NCBI GenBank assembly: GCA_030062745.1 | Contig: CP099846.1 | Location: 3,286,001-3,350,000, forward strand | Length of the DNA stretch: 64,000 nucleotides | Direction of reading: 5' to 3' | Source of the DNA: Capitulum mitella | Taxonomy: Eukaryota > Arthropoda > Thecostraca > Pollicipedomorpha > Pollicipedidae | Part shown: positions 21,011-34,907 of the stretch, piece by piece | Layout of the letters: every line of letters begins with the position of its first letter | Position numbering within the stretch: the stretch's first letter is position 1 | Notes under the pieces: model-generated | What the model was told of the DNA's origin: nothing | Database searches by the model: none | What the model saw: the letters and a program-made list of their open reading frames with translations, nothing else | Translations under genes and position numbers: made by a program

Positions 21011-23760
21011 GATTCCGGAAAAACACGCAACAGTACATCGTCAGGTAAATGCGTGTGAGACTCTCCAGATACATGACGACCACTGCCGAGAAGGAAGTAA
21101 GGAGAAGGACTGGAACGATATAAATAGGTCCGTTTATGAGGAAACTCTTTGAAATGCTGCCACTGGGTCGAAAGTACAACAAAGAAAACAAATGATACGG
21201 AATTTGTCGATTACTTATCACGCATTGATTGTTAAAAGCCGCGGCAAATTCTGCATCATTTGCTTTTTGCTGTTGATGTGCTTTTCTCGTTGTTTGTTTT
21301 GTTTTTTGTTTGCTGTTCGTTTTGTTGTTTTTTGGTTGATTGCCAGCAATCCTCTCATGAAACTTAGTGTCTGGTAGGAATAATAGGGATTAATGTATGT
21401 ACGCATGAATGTAGTGGAGCTTTATGCATGGATTGGTGTATGGACTAACACCATCATGCATGAACCACCATGATGTTTATCGAACACTTCTTGCAGATGA
21501 CGGCATTGTATGACGCGCATTAATCGTATCTTCGCGTTTTTGTCATAGGAAGCACTAAAATAAGACGCAGTGAATGCCAGTAGATTCGATGAACAGCCTG
21601 CTGTTTCCATAAAAACAGATGTGTCTAAGAAATTCCGTTCTAATGCTCAATGATCAATGCGTCACATCCAGACACATTTCTAACCGATGACGTCGCACTG
21701 AACCGATCTGACGCAACCACTTTTGACTTCACCTTCCAGGAAAACTCACGTCTGGCTGAGTCAGCCGTGAAGGTCCTTGGTGGTCATCTCGCCACCAAAT
21801 GTCGCGCAGAGTTGGCTGAGCTGACCTTTTCGAATCGCAATTTGAACATGAGTTCAACTCGTTGAATCCGCCCGAACGCGGCTACATTTCATATCGACGT
21901 CATGAGCAAAGTCTGGGGGACCGTAAAGGCCACACCATGCCCCTCGCCAATCACCGATCCACTGGAAGGGGGCGCGCCTCCACGAACCCACGGATCCACG
22001 GATTCCTCATCGCCTGGTAAACGAAGCGGTAAAGGCAGTAAGCACTTCGTCCCACGTACCAGTTCAGTCACCTTACTCTCCGCACGCTTTTCGTAGCAAG
22101 TGGTGAAAAGCGCAGCACCTTCCATACTACGTGTCACGGGCAACGGTCAGCGCGCGCGATCGACGCTGATGAACCGAACATTTTCGGCCATCGGCCGCCG
22201 AAGCCGACGCCGATCCGTCGAAAACGGCCGCCGGCGAAATTCCGCGTCCCCGACGACTGCTTAGCATATCAATGGTAAAATAAATAGACCAGAGGCTCGG
22301 AGATTGAGGTCTGGCGGGCGGCGGGCCGTCTGCGGTTTTCCTCCGGCCGCCAGCGGATTCCCATGGGTCGTCCGCGGGACGAGCGGCCGTTGAACGCCGG
22401 GACAGTGTCGTCAGTCGTCGGCCGAGGGCGATATGAGCGCGCGGGAGCGCCGAGCCCGAGCCGGGGCGGCCGCCGAGCCCGCAGGAGCGCCGAGCCCGAG
22501 CCGGGGCGGCCGCCGAGCCCGCAGGAGCGCCGAGCCCGAGCCGGGACGGCCGCCGAGCCCGATGTAGGACTAGGAGAGTAGGATGTAGGTCTAGGAGAGT
22601 AGATGTAGGACTAGGAGAGTAGGAGCGGTGAGCCCGAGCTAGGACGGCCACCGTTCGCCGCCAGGTGCCAGAGGCCGGATCGCGTGACGGCCTGCTACAG
22701 ATGGCCGGCGGCCGCGTGCAGCGAGCGTTTGGTGAGGTGAACGTCCCGGCCGCAATTGCGCGGTGTAAGCGGCTCGTTCTCGACGACTATGCACGCTGTC
22801 ACAAGGCCCCGACATCGAGTCGATGCATGCTGAAATTACGATGATAACGTCCTGAAAATACAGTCGACTGGTGAAAAAAACGATGAACCACCGGCTACTT
22901 CGTGTTAGGTAATGGCGACTTGAACCACTCAAAGGACACATCAAAAGTGATCAGACCACCAATCAAAGCCAATCCGACCAATCTCCGACCAATGCCCAAA
23001 GCCATTTTCGCGCCAATATCCGACCAAACTTTCGTAACAACCCTGGCTTGATTTGGGTCCGTCTGAAGCAATGACAAATGCATCCGGTCCGCTGGGCCAA
23101 TACACGAGCCAATCCCTGGACGTTTGCGGGAAGGGGGGCGCAAGCCCAGCAGACCCGTTGACCCGTTCCGATCAACTACCCGGATAAATGAGGGCACGGA
23201 ACAGAGCCGGCTCTCCTCATCGCCGACACGACGTGAGGGGGGCAGACAAGCACGACGTGAGCGTATCTGAGACGGGGCGATAAGTGGCCACTGAAGGCGA
23301 CGCCCTCGTAAACCCGGAGCGCGGCCGCGGCTGGGCCCTGAGGTTGACGGCGTCCCCCCGCCCGACGCCGGCCGGTGGCCACTTCTCTCGCCGTTCTGCC
23401 CGCGTATGTGCCCTGACGCCGACTCCTCGAGACGCCGCCCGAGTTATAGCCCTTATCTGGCGGCAGCAGCGGTGAGTCACCCGCCAGCGCCGCCCGGCAG
23501 CTGCCGCCGGTGGGCGCCGGGACGGCGATGGGATGGCTGATGTTTTGGTGGGATGTAACCAGGTCATGCAGTGACGTGGGGGTCTCGTGAGCCGCCAGGA
23601 GCCGATGACGGCGTCGGCGTGAGCTGCTTGAGTCGGTGCCTAACATTAGGTTGTGGAAATCGGTCTGAAATACAACCGACAGGGGTCTGGGTGCCGTGTT
23701 CCGGGCCAGAGCGGACGGAGGTAGCATCGGCAGCCGTGATTTCCTTCCGTGTCTCTACCC
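21011..23760. other. Intron 1 sequence with GC blocks; no gene seen
   Basis: GC-rich CpG-dense segments lie at about 22140-22560 and 23280-23540, separated by AT-rich DNA. Open frames in the GC blocks are Arg/Pro/Ala-rich on both strands and overlap tandem repeats, so I do not call them genes. Confidence 0.45.
22441..22625. repeat. 40-bp repeat (3 copies) followed by ~21-bp repeat (3 copies)
   Basis: A 40-bp GC-rich unit beginning GAGCGCCGAGCCCGAGCCGG repeats at 22445, 22485 and 22525. Directly after it comes GATGTAGGACTAGGAGAGTA three times (22561-22623). Two unrelated arrays lie back to back. Confidence 0.9.
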
Positions 23761-23779
23761 ACATCACTCCCTCTCGCAA

Positions 23780-24060
23780 CCGAGCGCCACGTCAGTTGGC
23801 GTCACCTACCGCGCCTCTCCCCTCATCCGCGCCTCTGCTCCATGTTGCGCACGTCAGTTGACGTCACCTCCTTCTGTGCCTCATCCCTGTCACGCCGGCC
23901 GGTACTCTGTATCGCACACGTCAGCTGACGTCACCCCTTTGTGCCTCTCTCCCATCACCCTCGCCGCTGCTCCGTGTCGTGCACGCCAGTCGACACCACC
24001 CCTCTGCGTCTCTCCTTGTAGCCCTGGCCCGTGCCGTGTGTCGCGCACGCCATGCGTATT
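23780..24060. repeat. 62-67-bp tandem array, each unit carrying a CRE half-site palindrome
   Basis: ACGTCAGTTGGCGT (23789), ACGTCAGTTGACGT (23851), ACGTCAGCTGACGT (23918, a perfect palindrome) and ACGCCAGTCGACAC (23983) sit in units with shared flanks of the type GCGCAC...GTCACC...GTGCCTC. The inverted TGACGT half-sites could bind bZIP dimers; that is inference. Confidence 0.75.
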
Positions 24061-27000
24061 AGGCCGGCAGGTCGCGTGTTATTGCGTTAGGCAGCGGGAC
24101 CACCGTACGCCCAGCTGAGCCGCCGCCGTCTGGTCTCCGTCAACATGGCGAAGTCGTGTCATGGCCCCAGGGGGCCGCGCCGCCGCCCTGCAGTGCTGCC
24201 GGGCCTGCAGTGGCGGCCGAATAATCGCGTGGTGGTCGTGCGCCCACGTCCGGTCCCTGCATCACCACTCCCGCGGACGATAGGTGAGCGCGAACGATCA
24301 TTTGCGACTTGATGGAACCCATGTTCTTCCACCATGTGACGTCATGCTTCCGCCTTGCGACGACCGGTTATGCTTTGTCAACGGCTATTAAATGCCCGGG
24401 TACGGTGCATAATGTCTGTATTTGTATATTTTGTGGCGTAGAGGCGATGCAGCGAAATGCATTAGTGAGGTGTGTAGTGCACTCTCAGGTTATTGGAACA
24501 GCAGGCGAGAGAAGCCGCAGCCGTAATATCAGACACATTCGTACTTGTTTCTTTAGTCAGTAAATGGCAAAAAGCTTTATAACGTTCAAATAATTAGAAC
24601 AGGTATAATATAAGCAGACATATGAAGCATGCTTTTGTCCTCTTGACGAGGCAGAATATCCACAAAAGTGCCAAAATGAATGTACAATACATTGTCTTCT
24701 CCAAATCGAGAACCGTTCGGGTGTCCAATGCAGACATAGCCATGGAACACCTCGGAGAAAGGACGCAGAATCTCAGGTTGTCGCTCCAATAGCTTACCAG
24801 ACACCAGCGCCAGCTTCTCGTCAATGCGGGTGATTCCTCTAGGTGCGTACATTGACTGCCTCTTACAGTATTCAGGATGCTATCAGATCCCCATAAATTC
24901 GCTGCTTCATTTGAAATAACGAGAATTTGACACGGTACAGTCATTTACATATCTCTGTCAATGTCAAACAGTAACGCATGGTTCCACTGTTTATTGTTCC
25001 CATCGGCATTTGATCAGATCACCGCCAGGATGGTTGGTATCATCACTACACAACCCGCAGGTGGGCGTGACGGCCCCAGATCCGTCATTGTGTGCGCTAT
25101 TTGCCGGCTGGGGCCACGCAATCTCAAGATTAAGTACCCTCGATGGTTCAAATTTGATCGAACGTTCAGACCACGTGAAAAACACAGTCGTTTCTCTGGC
25201 GCCGTCTGCAGATAATGGCTTTGAACTTTGGGAAACGAATAGACCCAGAGTCTAACCTTTCTTCCCATAAATGCAAAAAAGGAACAAGATTAAGTACCGA
25301 GTCCCTCGTTTCTGTGGCATCCGATCTTGCATCTTTATTAACCACTTATTCCTGCGGCTGACTGAAGCCAGCCATTGACAGGAAGCCTTGAAACCCTGAT
25401 CATTAGATCCGAATGCTGTTCTAATAAGACGTTTGGTCCCATTGCCACAAAGCAGACGGAAGAGGAAAGACACGAATGTGGCTCGATGGTCTGATGTCGG
25501 TTACGTTGGCGGCGCTGGATCCCCACGTTTGTCCTTTTTCTGCATTTCCTGGCCTGAATATGATGCTACTAGTCGAGGAAGTTCTTCAGCTATGATTCCA
25601 TGACTATCCCTGGTCTGATTAGATTTATTTTCACATTGAGTGCATGTATTACGTCGATTATATGAGCATGTTAATTCAGTTCGGGAAACGTTCACAAAGC
25701 ATGACATAAAAAGTCATGAGGAAAAACGGTATGACACAGAGGTAAACTTTGGTTACATGTCTCCTTCAGAATATGCATATGTATAGGCAGAACTGCAAGT
25801 GGGACATTAAAACAGGTTATTCGCCTAAAAAAAATCCGAGTAAACGTCACAGGCGGCTGTTTAAACTGAAAACCGAGTGTAATGCACCATGAAACATCAG
25901 CCAGCGCCGAAAGTTGTCGAAGAATTTGGTTTTAGACCTTCTGCGTCAAATGGATTTAGTATATGCATCAGACAACCGCAGCAATGCAAAGTAAACTGGA
26001 AGTGTGGGCCTTTCTTAGGATTTAGACCAACTTATTCGTTAGTAAATGTTCTTGAAGTGCAACTTACAAAAAATGTCTTACCAGTGGTAGCTGAGTTTCG
26101 CTGGCCGAAACTGCAAGGCTCCAACAGGAACACTTTCATTTAATTGTAAAGTTTAGCTTGTCATTTCTCCTGCAGCGGCACATTCTGGAAAAATTACTGC
26201 CATTGTATTTCTTGCATGAAATAACCCAGCAGGCGTCTGAAAAAAAACTGTCGACGGCAGCCAGCGGTAGACATGATATACCGTATCGTCCAGTCAGCCT
26301 TCCGTCGAGTCACCGCTATAAATCACTGTCGCCAAGGCCCACCAGCTCGCACTTGTCGGCCGTGTCGCCGGGCGGCCGCCGTCGGGGCGTCGCCCGCCTC
26401 GTCAGGCGCACCGCCTGTCGGCCGTAATCAGTCCGGACCGGCCCGGTCACGCCCCCAGGCCGGTATCATTTACTCTTTAATCCGGACCAATCTCGCCGGC
26501 CCGGGCCAGGCGTGAGCGGGCCCGTTTACAAGGTGTTTCAGAGCGCGAACGTCGACAAACGCCGCTCCCGCCGGGCCCTCCTGAGCCGCCCGCCGTCGAC
26601 GGCGGGTCAACGACGTCGTCGACGGCGACGGCGGCGCGGTGACGGCGCGGCGACGTGCGACGGCAGCGGCCGGCAGAGGCGACGAGTCCTGACTCGGCTC
26701 CGTGTCTGACCCGCTCTGTGATCGTCGTTTGCTGTCACGTTAACGGATCACAGTCTCATGCGATTTTGCATTTGTTTCGAATTGCATTTATTTCAAATGG
26801 ATTCAATAAAGGCCAGAATCTCACGAGTTCCTGATTATATTTTGTTTCCATCTGCCTTCCCTACCATGTATTTAGAACGACGGTAGCCTGAAATTGTCAG
26901 CATATAAACCTTACCACCGTCGTTGTCTTTTGCTCAAAAAATGGTTAGTTCGTCATAGGTCAGTCTGTTGTGACTTCATGATAAGCATTATGTCAGGCTG

Positions 27001-30000
27001 GTTTTCCGCTGGTTTCTGTTGTTTCTTTGAGTGTGGTTTGTACCAGGTTATCATACGTGCAACGAGTGAGGGAAATCATACATAAACTCTCGGTGTGCTC
27101 GCACGGTCATTTCTTTACACGTATTCGTTTATGTGAAAGGAATCAATGCCACTTGGACTACAGTGGGCACTTTTCAGTTACAATAGTGATGATATTGCTT
27201 CTAGTCAGCCCCTAGCCAGTGAGCCGCCCTATACAAGTACTAAAACCATCTAATTACCGAAAAAAATTCCCGTCATATCGGTATTCAAGTACCATTGAAC
27301 GCCTCCCATATCTGAATATTCCGGAACAGTGGTGTATTTTGTCACATCAACACATATTTACCGAAAAACGCGGTCTTCTTTGCTTTCAGAATGTTTTCGA
27401 AAGACCCAGTAATGGTCGTTAGTTCGGATTGACTAAGATTTATCCAGGACAAGTCTGTGACATATGCCCATACAACAGATCCAGGCCTTTTATGTTGACT
27501 TGGTATTAACTGGTGTGTTTAAACATCATGGAGTTACGACGAGCATACATCTTCGTTTATTGAAACGTTTCTGGGTTGCCGTTGCCGGATGCGGGGACTG
27601 AGATTGATTGGACGTTTAGAGGCCATCGACAGCTGCGGCGATTTATTACCAAACGTCTGCATACAACCGCGCCCCAGAGTTCTCCATCGAACAATCAGCT
27701 GACGTTTCAGCATAATAGCGGCCACGTTTGGTGCAATAATGCTTGCGAGTGGGCCAATCAACTTCGCCGGAAAAACTGAATTATTCCGAATTCGTGTCAC
27801 GCATAAGCCTCAAATACTTTCAAAGATGTTCCGTTTCAAGCTAAAATCTCAGTACGAATCTGTCGTCGCAACGTTAAGCGCTCATGTTATTGATGTAGGA
27901 CGCTTACAGCCTAGGGTAACAGTCCATTAACGTATTTCTCTTCTGGGTGCCAACCCTAGCAAGTTTAGTTACTGACAGAGAGCAACCTGTTTCACGAGTG
28001 CTTTCTATTCCATGCATTATAACAAAACCATTACAGGGTGCCAGTCAATGGCGAATTTAGTGCTGCCAGAACATACTCTCTGCAGATGGTCCTTTGCAAC
28101 GTCGTACCAAGTTTTTCATCAATGACTAGATCCCAACTAGTCTCGCAATTTGTTTTCCTGCATCATGTGCTTGAGGCAGTTTTGATAGTTGGCACAGCGT
28201 GCATTTAATACCGACACAGTGCCTTTCGATGATCAATGAGAGTCATAAATTTCAAATAGCCGGGACTCAAAGCCCTGAAGCCAATGCATCGAATAACCGG
28301 AAGTGGCTGAACGCCCAGCTTTGGAGAGATGCGATTTATTGGCATTCACGGACCGACGGAAACTTTCGAAACCAAATCGAAACCGATTTGATTTAACGCC
28401 TTTTAAACTGACTTTTCCTTAATATCCACCCTCGTTTAAAGCCTACTCAATAGCAGCACAGAAGCCTGGCCTTAGGAAGTTCAAGTAACATCCATCTCAG
28501 AAAAAGCGATGAGAACAACAATACACAAACGATCGATTTAAAAGAAGCATAGTCCTCTACTTGTTTTACTGAAAACAAACGAGGAACTTCCTAATAGGTA
28601 TCAAAACTACATTCGAAGTTTTTCGCGCAATTGTTCGACTTTCTTCTGCGGTAAATTTCTTTCAGTTGGAGCTTCTTGTTTGAGAGCACACAGCTTGCAT
28701 TGTCCCTCCCACCTGTTCGTGACGTTTATTTAACACCAGTAAGGTGCCTCGTGGGGCGCCTGAATATCGATGGATACTTCGCTCCTTTCTAAATTTGGAG
28801 TATATCTCTAATACTTTTGGTGCCTGGCTTTACCATCACGCACATCTCAATGCGTGCGGACATTTAGCGATATATATGAACGTTTCACATCCCGAGAAAC
28901 TGCAAATTTAATTCCCATGCCTGTTCATTATAGTATTCGCTGCAAGCACTAATCAGTAAAAAAAGAGGAAAACGTAGAAAAATAGGTCTTAAAGCAAAGA
29001 CTCTCTCAGAATACTCATGTGAACGAAAAAGTTTGCAGGTTCAAACACAGTACGAATATAGTTGAATAAAATTAACACAATTGGTCTATATTCTAGTGGA
29101 AGTTTTATGATTCTGGGCCCAATGGTTGCGAAGTTCTTAGCCTTCAGGAAGCACAACGGCTGGGCCGGTCCGGGCCAGCCGCTCAAAATTATTATTATTA
29201 TTTTTTTTTTTTTGCTAGTTGTAGTAAAACTCACTCTACTTGCGGCCTCGCTCGTAATAAGTACAGCTTTACTGATGTTCATAAACTCCAGCAGCGTTTT
29301 ACTCCCGTGGAATGCCCACAAAATCAGTCAGCCACGGAAACCCAACTGGGAAAACCTGGGCTATGAAAGATCAACCCACGCCGGTCGATCGGTACTTGGC
29401 ATTTATATCTCATTCGAGTTGCAAACCAGAAGTTATCCGCGGCAGAATTTCCGATGTTTAAAAGCGGAATGCATCAGCAAAATGGCCTCGAGTTTTATGC
29501 GTAACGCTGGTGGTGAAGTTTTAATCCCAAACCAGTGGAAATTCCTTATGTATTTCGATTGTGAGGGCGCACGGATGTTTAGCTGGGAGATGGTCTCTCT
29601 CCTATCGAGAACTCCCAAACGCACGGGAATGATTGTACAGACAGATGAATTGTACAATGCACCGTCACAGACATTGGCGTTGGAACACAGCGTGACAGGG
29701 AGCGAACATGTTCCTCACTTTTCTGAGTTTTTAAAACTAGGTATATGGCGTTGCACAGCGAGAACCGTCGCAAACATCCACATGCGCGTGCACACACACA
29801 CACACACGCACGCACTCACACTTTCCTGGTTACACGGATGCCTTCTATGATCAAAGCCTTTTCGGGTCTTCTACTGGTGATTCGACCCTACAAACATCCG
29901 AAGGAAAGCTCGCATGTGACTTCTCTCGGCCCCGCCTTCCGTCAAAACAGGATCAGCCCGCAAACCACATCCGGTAAGACCAGCCACCAACTTCAAACTC

Positions 30001-33000
30001 CAGCCGTCAGTTAAGACCAGCCACCAGTCAGACAACACCTGCCACTAGATGGCTAGGACCAGTCCTCCTAGCTTCTCACTGCATGGAGTAGCATGTGCAG
30101 CAGCAAGGCAACCCGTTTAGTGTTCACTGAAGTTTGAACGAAGCCTTTTGAAACAGCTAGTTCTCACGAACATCGTTTTTAACTTTCATTTCCAGAACAA
30201 AATGGAGAAAAGGCACTAAAAGACAGAAGCCGACGCATAGTTTCGGAACTGCAGTTTTATTGCACATACCTAGAATGAAGAAGAGCGTCCGACCAACTGA
30301 AATTATACTTTCCGTTACCCCCTGCAAGGCTGGTTTCCGGCTAGCCGGCTACCCGGCTAGCCGCCGATCGATCGGCTAATTGCGGCAGCTAGCTAGCAAA
30401 GCCGGTTAACCGGCCGTGGGGAGGGGAGAGGCTGTTGAAAAAAGTTCGCAAGAACGAGCATCGCACTGCATGCGCAAGTAGTTGTTTGTCCCGGGAAGCA
30501 GTCACGATTTCTGACGGCGATTTTCCCAAGGTTTACGAATTTTACAGGATAGCGAGATGCTACCCAAACAACCCTCTGGATAACTGCTCTATCTTACACA
30601 ACTGTCGCACACAGAAAAACCTAAGGAAATTTTCCAAGGTCTGGCAAACCTTGAGAAATTTACCAAAATTTTGGGAAATTGACTTTGTTCTTGGGAGCTT
30701 GGGAGAAATCTACACTGATCCCATGAAAATGGGAAAATAGGGCATGTATTTTCAACTCCACACCGCAAAGTAAAACCAGTTCTGTTACCCTTCATAAGTC
30801 ATTAGCCATCTGGTCACAGAATCGTCTGGCCGGCTAGCCGCCGGTGCCGGGCCTGATAGACGTCGACCCGAAAACCGGCTGGCCGCAACCAACGACGAAC
30901 GAGACCACAACCAACCTTGCTCCGTGTTTAAGCACCTCATACTTCCGTCCCCGTGCTTAGATAATGAACCCTGCAGTGTCGTACCTCGCTACGACGAGCA
31001 GCACTCGTTACTTGGATGTTCCAGGGCTGAGTGATGGCTCTCGACATGCCTGCCATCAGGAAAATCGTCCTCCATTTACAAAGAGACCCAGCCTGGACCT
31101 GATGTCATATTCGCGGTTCGCCGTCGAAGAACCATGCGCGAACAAGGAGCAATTTTTGGCGACAATTTTCATGAGACATAATGAAAAGCAAAGCAGGATA
31201 TGAACTTGAAATCAGAATTTTTGGCATGATACATGACCTTATGTACCTTATATTCGCTTATGCGGTAGTGGCGTGCTAAAATAATATTTGCCTCCAGACA
31301 ATGGCCACATTGTGTGTCTAGTGTCTAATGCCTTCAAGGCACTAGTTACAACACACGTTGCGACTAGTGCCTCCAGCACTAATCGCAATGTGTGTTGCAA
31401 CCGAATGCATGTGTTGCTTTGATTTCTTCCTTCTCCCGTTACAAGCGCCTGATTAATTCCAACGTCGTCATTTGACAAACCCATAAAAACCAGCATAGCC
31501 GTCCGTCACTTTCCCTCCAATCCAAACTGAATATCTCGGTAAAACAAAAACAGCCTTCGTAATACGAAAACCAGCGAGCCGCCATCGAGTCAAACAGGCG
31601 AAACTCTGATGAAAGGATGCCTGACATCGCACAGCCGATGATGTGATGGAATTAGCCGCAGCTGTGGCTCTGTGGTAACTGGTCCGCTCAAAACCGGCGT
31701 GTGTCAGGCACCGCGGGGCGATATTCACCAGGCGCCGACATCACGCGAACAGCGACAGGGAGGGTCACCAAAACCAGGCGCCGTCGTGTCGAGGTCTGGA
31801 CATCCCTCTGGCTCAGTGCCCACGACAAAATTTGTCCCACGTTTCACAACGACAAATTCCCAGTCTGCTTGGGCAAAGAGTGAGCAAACGCAAAACGAGT
31901 AATACTTAGCTGGTACCTGATGCATCTTTCGTGTCGTATTTTACCGGTACCACGCAGAACATATGTATAGCCGACCGCCGCTGGCGCCACTCCCGCCAGA
32001 TTGTTTGTTTTCTGTCTTGTTTATCGACGCATCAGTCAGGTAAGACCATTACCGCCGCAGTCTTGTGTCAAATCGTGCGCCTCGTCGGGCGTAAGCCAGT
32101 CGTCTCGCTCCAGCCGGCGCCCCGTTCATAAACTGACCTACGAGGCGCACCAGATTACCTTGATTGGCACATTCTGCCAAATGGCGCTCATAAACTAACC
32201 TGTGACGTCAACCAAGTTACCTCGATAGGCACACCGAATTACCTCGCAGTTACCTCCGTGAGCGCCGAGGTAAGTCGGTAAGTATGGCGGCCTCTAAAAG
32301 CTTGTGAACAATCGACACGGCCCAATATACGTGCATCGAGCTTCCGGCATAGGTCGCGATTTGTCCCGACAATGCAATAATTGGCGAAATCCGAACAGCG
32401 TTCGAGAACTAGCCCACTAACATTGCCCCAGGGCTGTTATCTCGGTAACTCGCGAAAGAGGATCGCGAACGGGGATCAGAGCGCTCTGCGTTTGGGCCAC
32501 GCCCCCGCCCCCGATCGCCCGGGGGATGTCGACGTCAGTGATCTCGCGCTGGATCTTTATCATTGAACGGGTTAACGGCGGGCCTGCACTATACATTACA
32601 GTACCCTAATCTCAATGTCTTCCGTTCCAAACGCTCGGATTGAATTTTTGCAGGTAACGAAACACTGGAAAAATACATGAAAATCCCATCACCAAACCGA
32701 CGAGCAAATCGATTAAAGATGAAGCACGTGACACGTTGTGGTCCGTTATAGAAGTGTCCAAACAGACACGAGCTGGCCTTGTTTGCGCCAGACCCTACAG
32801 CGGGATCCAGTGCGTGTGTACATCCGTCGTGGCAAATGTTTTGACTGTGTATTCGCGTACACTGCGACGCTCAGACAGAAGGAATTCAGATAATGGACAG
32901 TCCGCAGAGGTTCGCTGTCAGTCTGTGTTAGCGGCTATCTGAACAACGTGTATGCAGGCACACGACGTGTGCGTTCAGAATTCAAGAAAGCACGGAGCCG

Positions 33001-33280
33001 CTGCCGACGTGGCCGGTATTGCAATCGCACTGTTAGCCTTCAAATGCAACCTTTCGACAGAGATCGCGAGAAAAAATTCGGTACAAAAAATGCGGCTTTT
33101 CCATCGTCAGCTCTGTGCTTAGATTTGCGCCCGAGTGCTGTTTTTTGGAAACCTCCCGAAAAGCAAAAACTCGCATTAACCGCATTCTTGCAGACTGTCT
33201 ACTTACGCACCAGCGTGAAACATAGAAATAATTCTATGTTATAGCTTATTAGGTTATAGCTTAGCTTAGCTTAGTTTACA

Positions 33281-33313
33281 TATTCAGCTATAGCTTCATG
33301 CTATAACTGAATA
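33281..33313. repeat. Inverted repeat, 14-base arms
   Basis: TATTCAGCTATAGC, a 5-base spacer, then GCTATAACTGAATA (13 of 14 pair). It lies just after a GCTTA slippage run. Confidence 0.7.
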
Positions 33314-33464
33314 TCAGGTTGTTTGTATTTCAGAAGGGCCCCAACATTATTACTGTGAAATGTCTACGAAATTTTTGCCAGGTAAGAACTTGTTCCGAGT
33401 AACGAAGAATAGAAAAACTAAACCATCTTGGGAGCATTTGAATACATGTCTACCTTTTAACAGG

Positions 33465-33760
33465 AGGTTACGGTGGCAAAAGGTTTGGTCCCTCTCTACC
33501 GTTAAAGAAGCCGAATGCATAATTGTCAAGAGATTTCAGCTCCGTATAACGAGAAAGAAACACGATGTCATTGTCCAAATGTAGGGGCATTAGACTGCAT
33601 TTTCACTTTAAAACTGTTCTGATCGTGGCAAAGTCTCGGTCCCTCCCAGCAATTCAAGAGCTTCATGCTCGACAGAAGACAAATGCGTAGTTGTTTCGAG
33701 GTTTCAGCCCCATACAGCGAGGCAGAAATACGACGTCCTTGCCCAAAAATTTACATATCT
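33465..33760. repeat. Diverged ~154-bp tandem duplication
   Basis: Two copies share GGTCCCTC, GAGATTTCAGCTCC / GAGGTTTCAGCCCC and ACACGATGTCATTGTCCAAA / ATACGACGTCCTTGCCCAAA about 154 bases apart. The function is unknown; it may be a relic of a longer repeat. Confidence 0.6.
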
Positions 33761-33989
33761 GCAAGAAGAGACCTTCCTCAGAGGTCAGCGTGATGACAAC
33801 AATGGAGTACACCGTCGTTCCCAGTCCGTAACTTGTTTCCATTCTGCCGTGTGTTAGGTGCTGATGCTGAAAATGTCTGGGTGTACTGCCGTGCTCTGCA
33901 AACACCTCGCGTTCGCGTGCTCCGCAAACATTCTCGGCGGAACCCTCCAGCGCAACAGGTGATTTCGTGAGTTTCAGACGTTACCATGC

Positions 33990-34480
33990 AGGGGTACGGA
34001 CGCCGAAAACCCACGTGACTTCGCGGCACTGGGCCCCACAGCAGCGCTCGCCACCGCCGCCCGAGCGCGAAGCGCGTGTTAGCCGCGGCCGACCGCATCG
34101 AGAGTGCCCTGATCCTGTTACTCCCGAACGCCCTCGCCGCACTCCACCGGCGCAGTTTGTCCGAATTAGCGGGCGCAGGCCGCGCTCGCTCCAGTCGGCG
34201 CCCAGGCCCGTCACAGCGAGCCCGAACATCATTTGTCGCCGGTCGAGCGTGAGGCCCGCCTTTAGCACCGCGTGGTGGCGGCCCGGCAGACCGCCACCGC
34301 CTCCCAGGCCGGCCGCCGGGCGGAGAACCCCGACAGCCGCCGCTCCTCCTCCGCCGCCGCCGCCGCCGCCGCACAGACATTCAGGAATTTTCAGCGCGCG
34401 TACCGGGCCGCGAATGCTCGGCTCCACCGCCCGAGGCAGGCCGAATTCGAGAGCCATGGTGGCGCTCCCCGACCAAGCCC
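33990..34480. promoter_or_regulatory. GC-rich CpG block with (CCG)n just downstream of exon 1
   Basis: CpG-dense sequence in intron 1, about 0.5-0.9 kb downstream of the first coding exon, with a (CCG)n run at 34346-34373. Together with the GC-rich sequence around and upstream of exon 1 (34850-35130 and 35520-35720) it may form the CpG-island promoter region of the dipeptidase gene. No TATA box is evident. Confidence 0.35.
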
Positions 34481-34907
34481 ATCCCGAATGGGCAATTCCC
34501 ATCGGAGAGCTAAGTATGGATCTGAATCGGTCGCGCGAGCAGACCGGGTTGGCAACCGCGAACTGTTACGACAGCATTTCGATTAAGCGATGCCGCAGGG
34601 TTGTCGCACGAATAAAATTACACCGGCTCGCGGCACGAAATATCAATGCGTTTCACGAACCATACCAAATAATGAATTAATGTTTAATTTGAGTCAGATG
34701 AATGGGTGAAACGAGCACACGAAAACACCAAGTCCAATAAAAGACGGGTCGAGCAGGTAAAACAGAAGCAGGGAGAGTCGCGTTACAGCAAAACCACGGT
34801 CGAGACGTGAAATGAAACCACGCAAAACAGACGAAACAGACGACCGACCCGGCGAATTTCCCGCCCGCATCGCAGGGTCGGCGACGCGCAGCCGGCGGCG
34901 GCCTCAC

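Larger units (their letters stand above)
24061..33960. other. Central intron 1 (about 10 kb): no gene seen
   Basis: I found no exon with recognisable motifs. Contents: a GC block at 26340-26720; ATT and T runs near 29190-29212; an (AC)n tract near 29796-29820; two clusters of GCCGGCTAGCCG-type palindromes at 30335-30420 and 30827-30885; a degenerate 60-bp duplication near 32130-32250; and the diverged duplication at 33470-33770. The 262-codon plus-strand frame at 29062-29850 crosses simple repeats and is judged to be chance. Confidence 0.45.

Noticed and set aside
24586-24944. Minus-strand frames with KLALVSGKLLERQPEILRPF
   Set aside because: I considered an extra or alternative dipeptidase exon, but exons 1 and 2 already join in phase, there is no family motif and I saw no convincing splice sites around it.
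29062-29850. Longest open frame (262 codons, plus strand)
   Set aside because: It runs through ATT/T runs and an (AC)n tract, has no recognisable motif, and its composition matches the surrounding intron. I treat it as chance.
30335-30885. Paired GCCGGCTAGCCG clusters as ends of one transposon
   Set aside because: The two clusters are palindrome-rich but their ends do not align as inverted repeats and no target duplication is evident.
31655-31720. tRNA-like box A (GTGGCTCTGTGGTAACTGG), possible SINE
   Set aside because: No proper box B follows at the right distance and there is no A-tail or flanking duplication that I can see.
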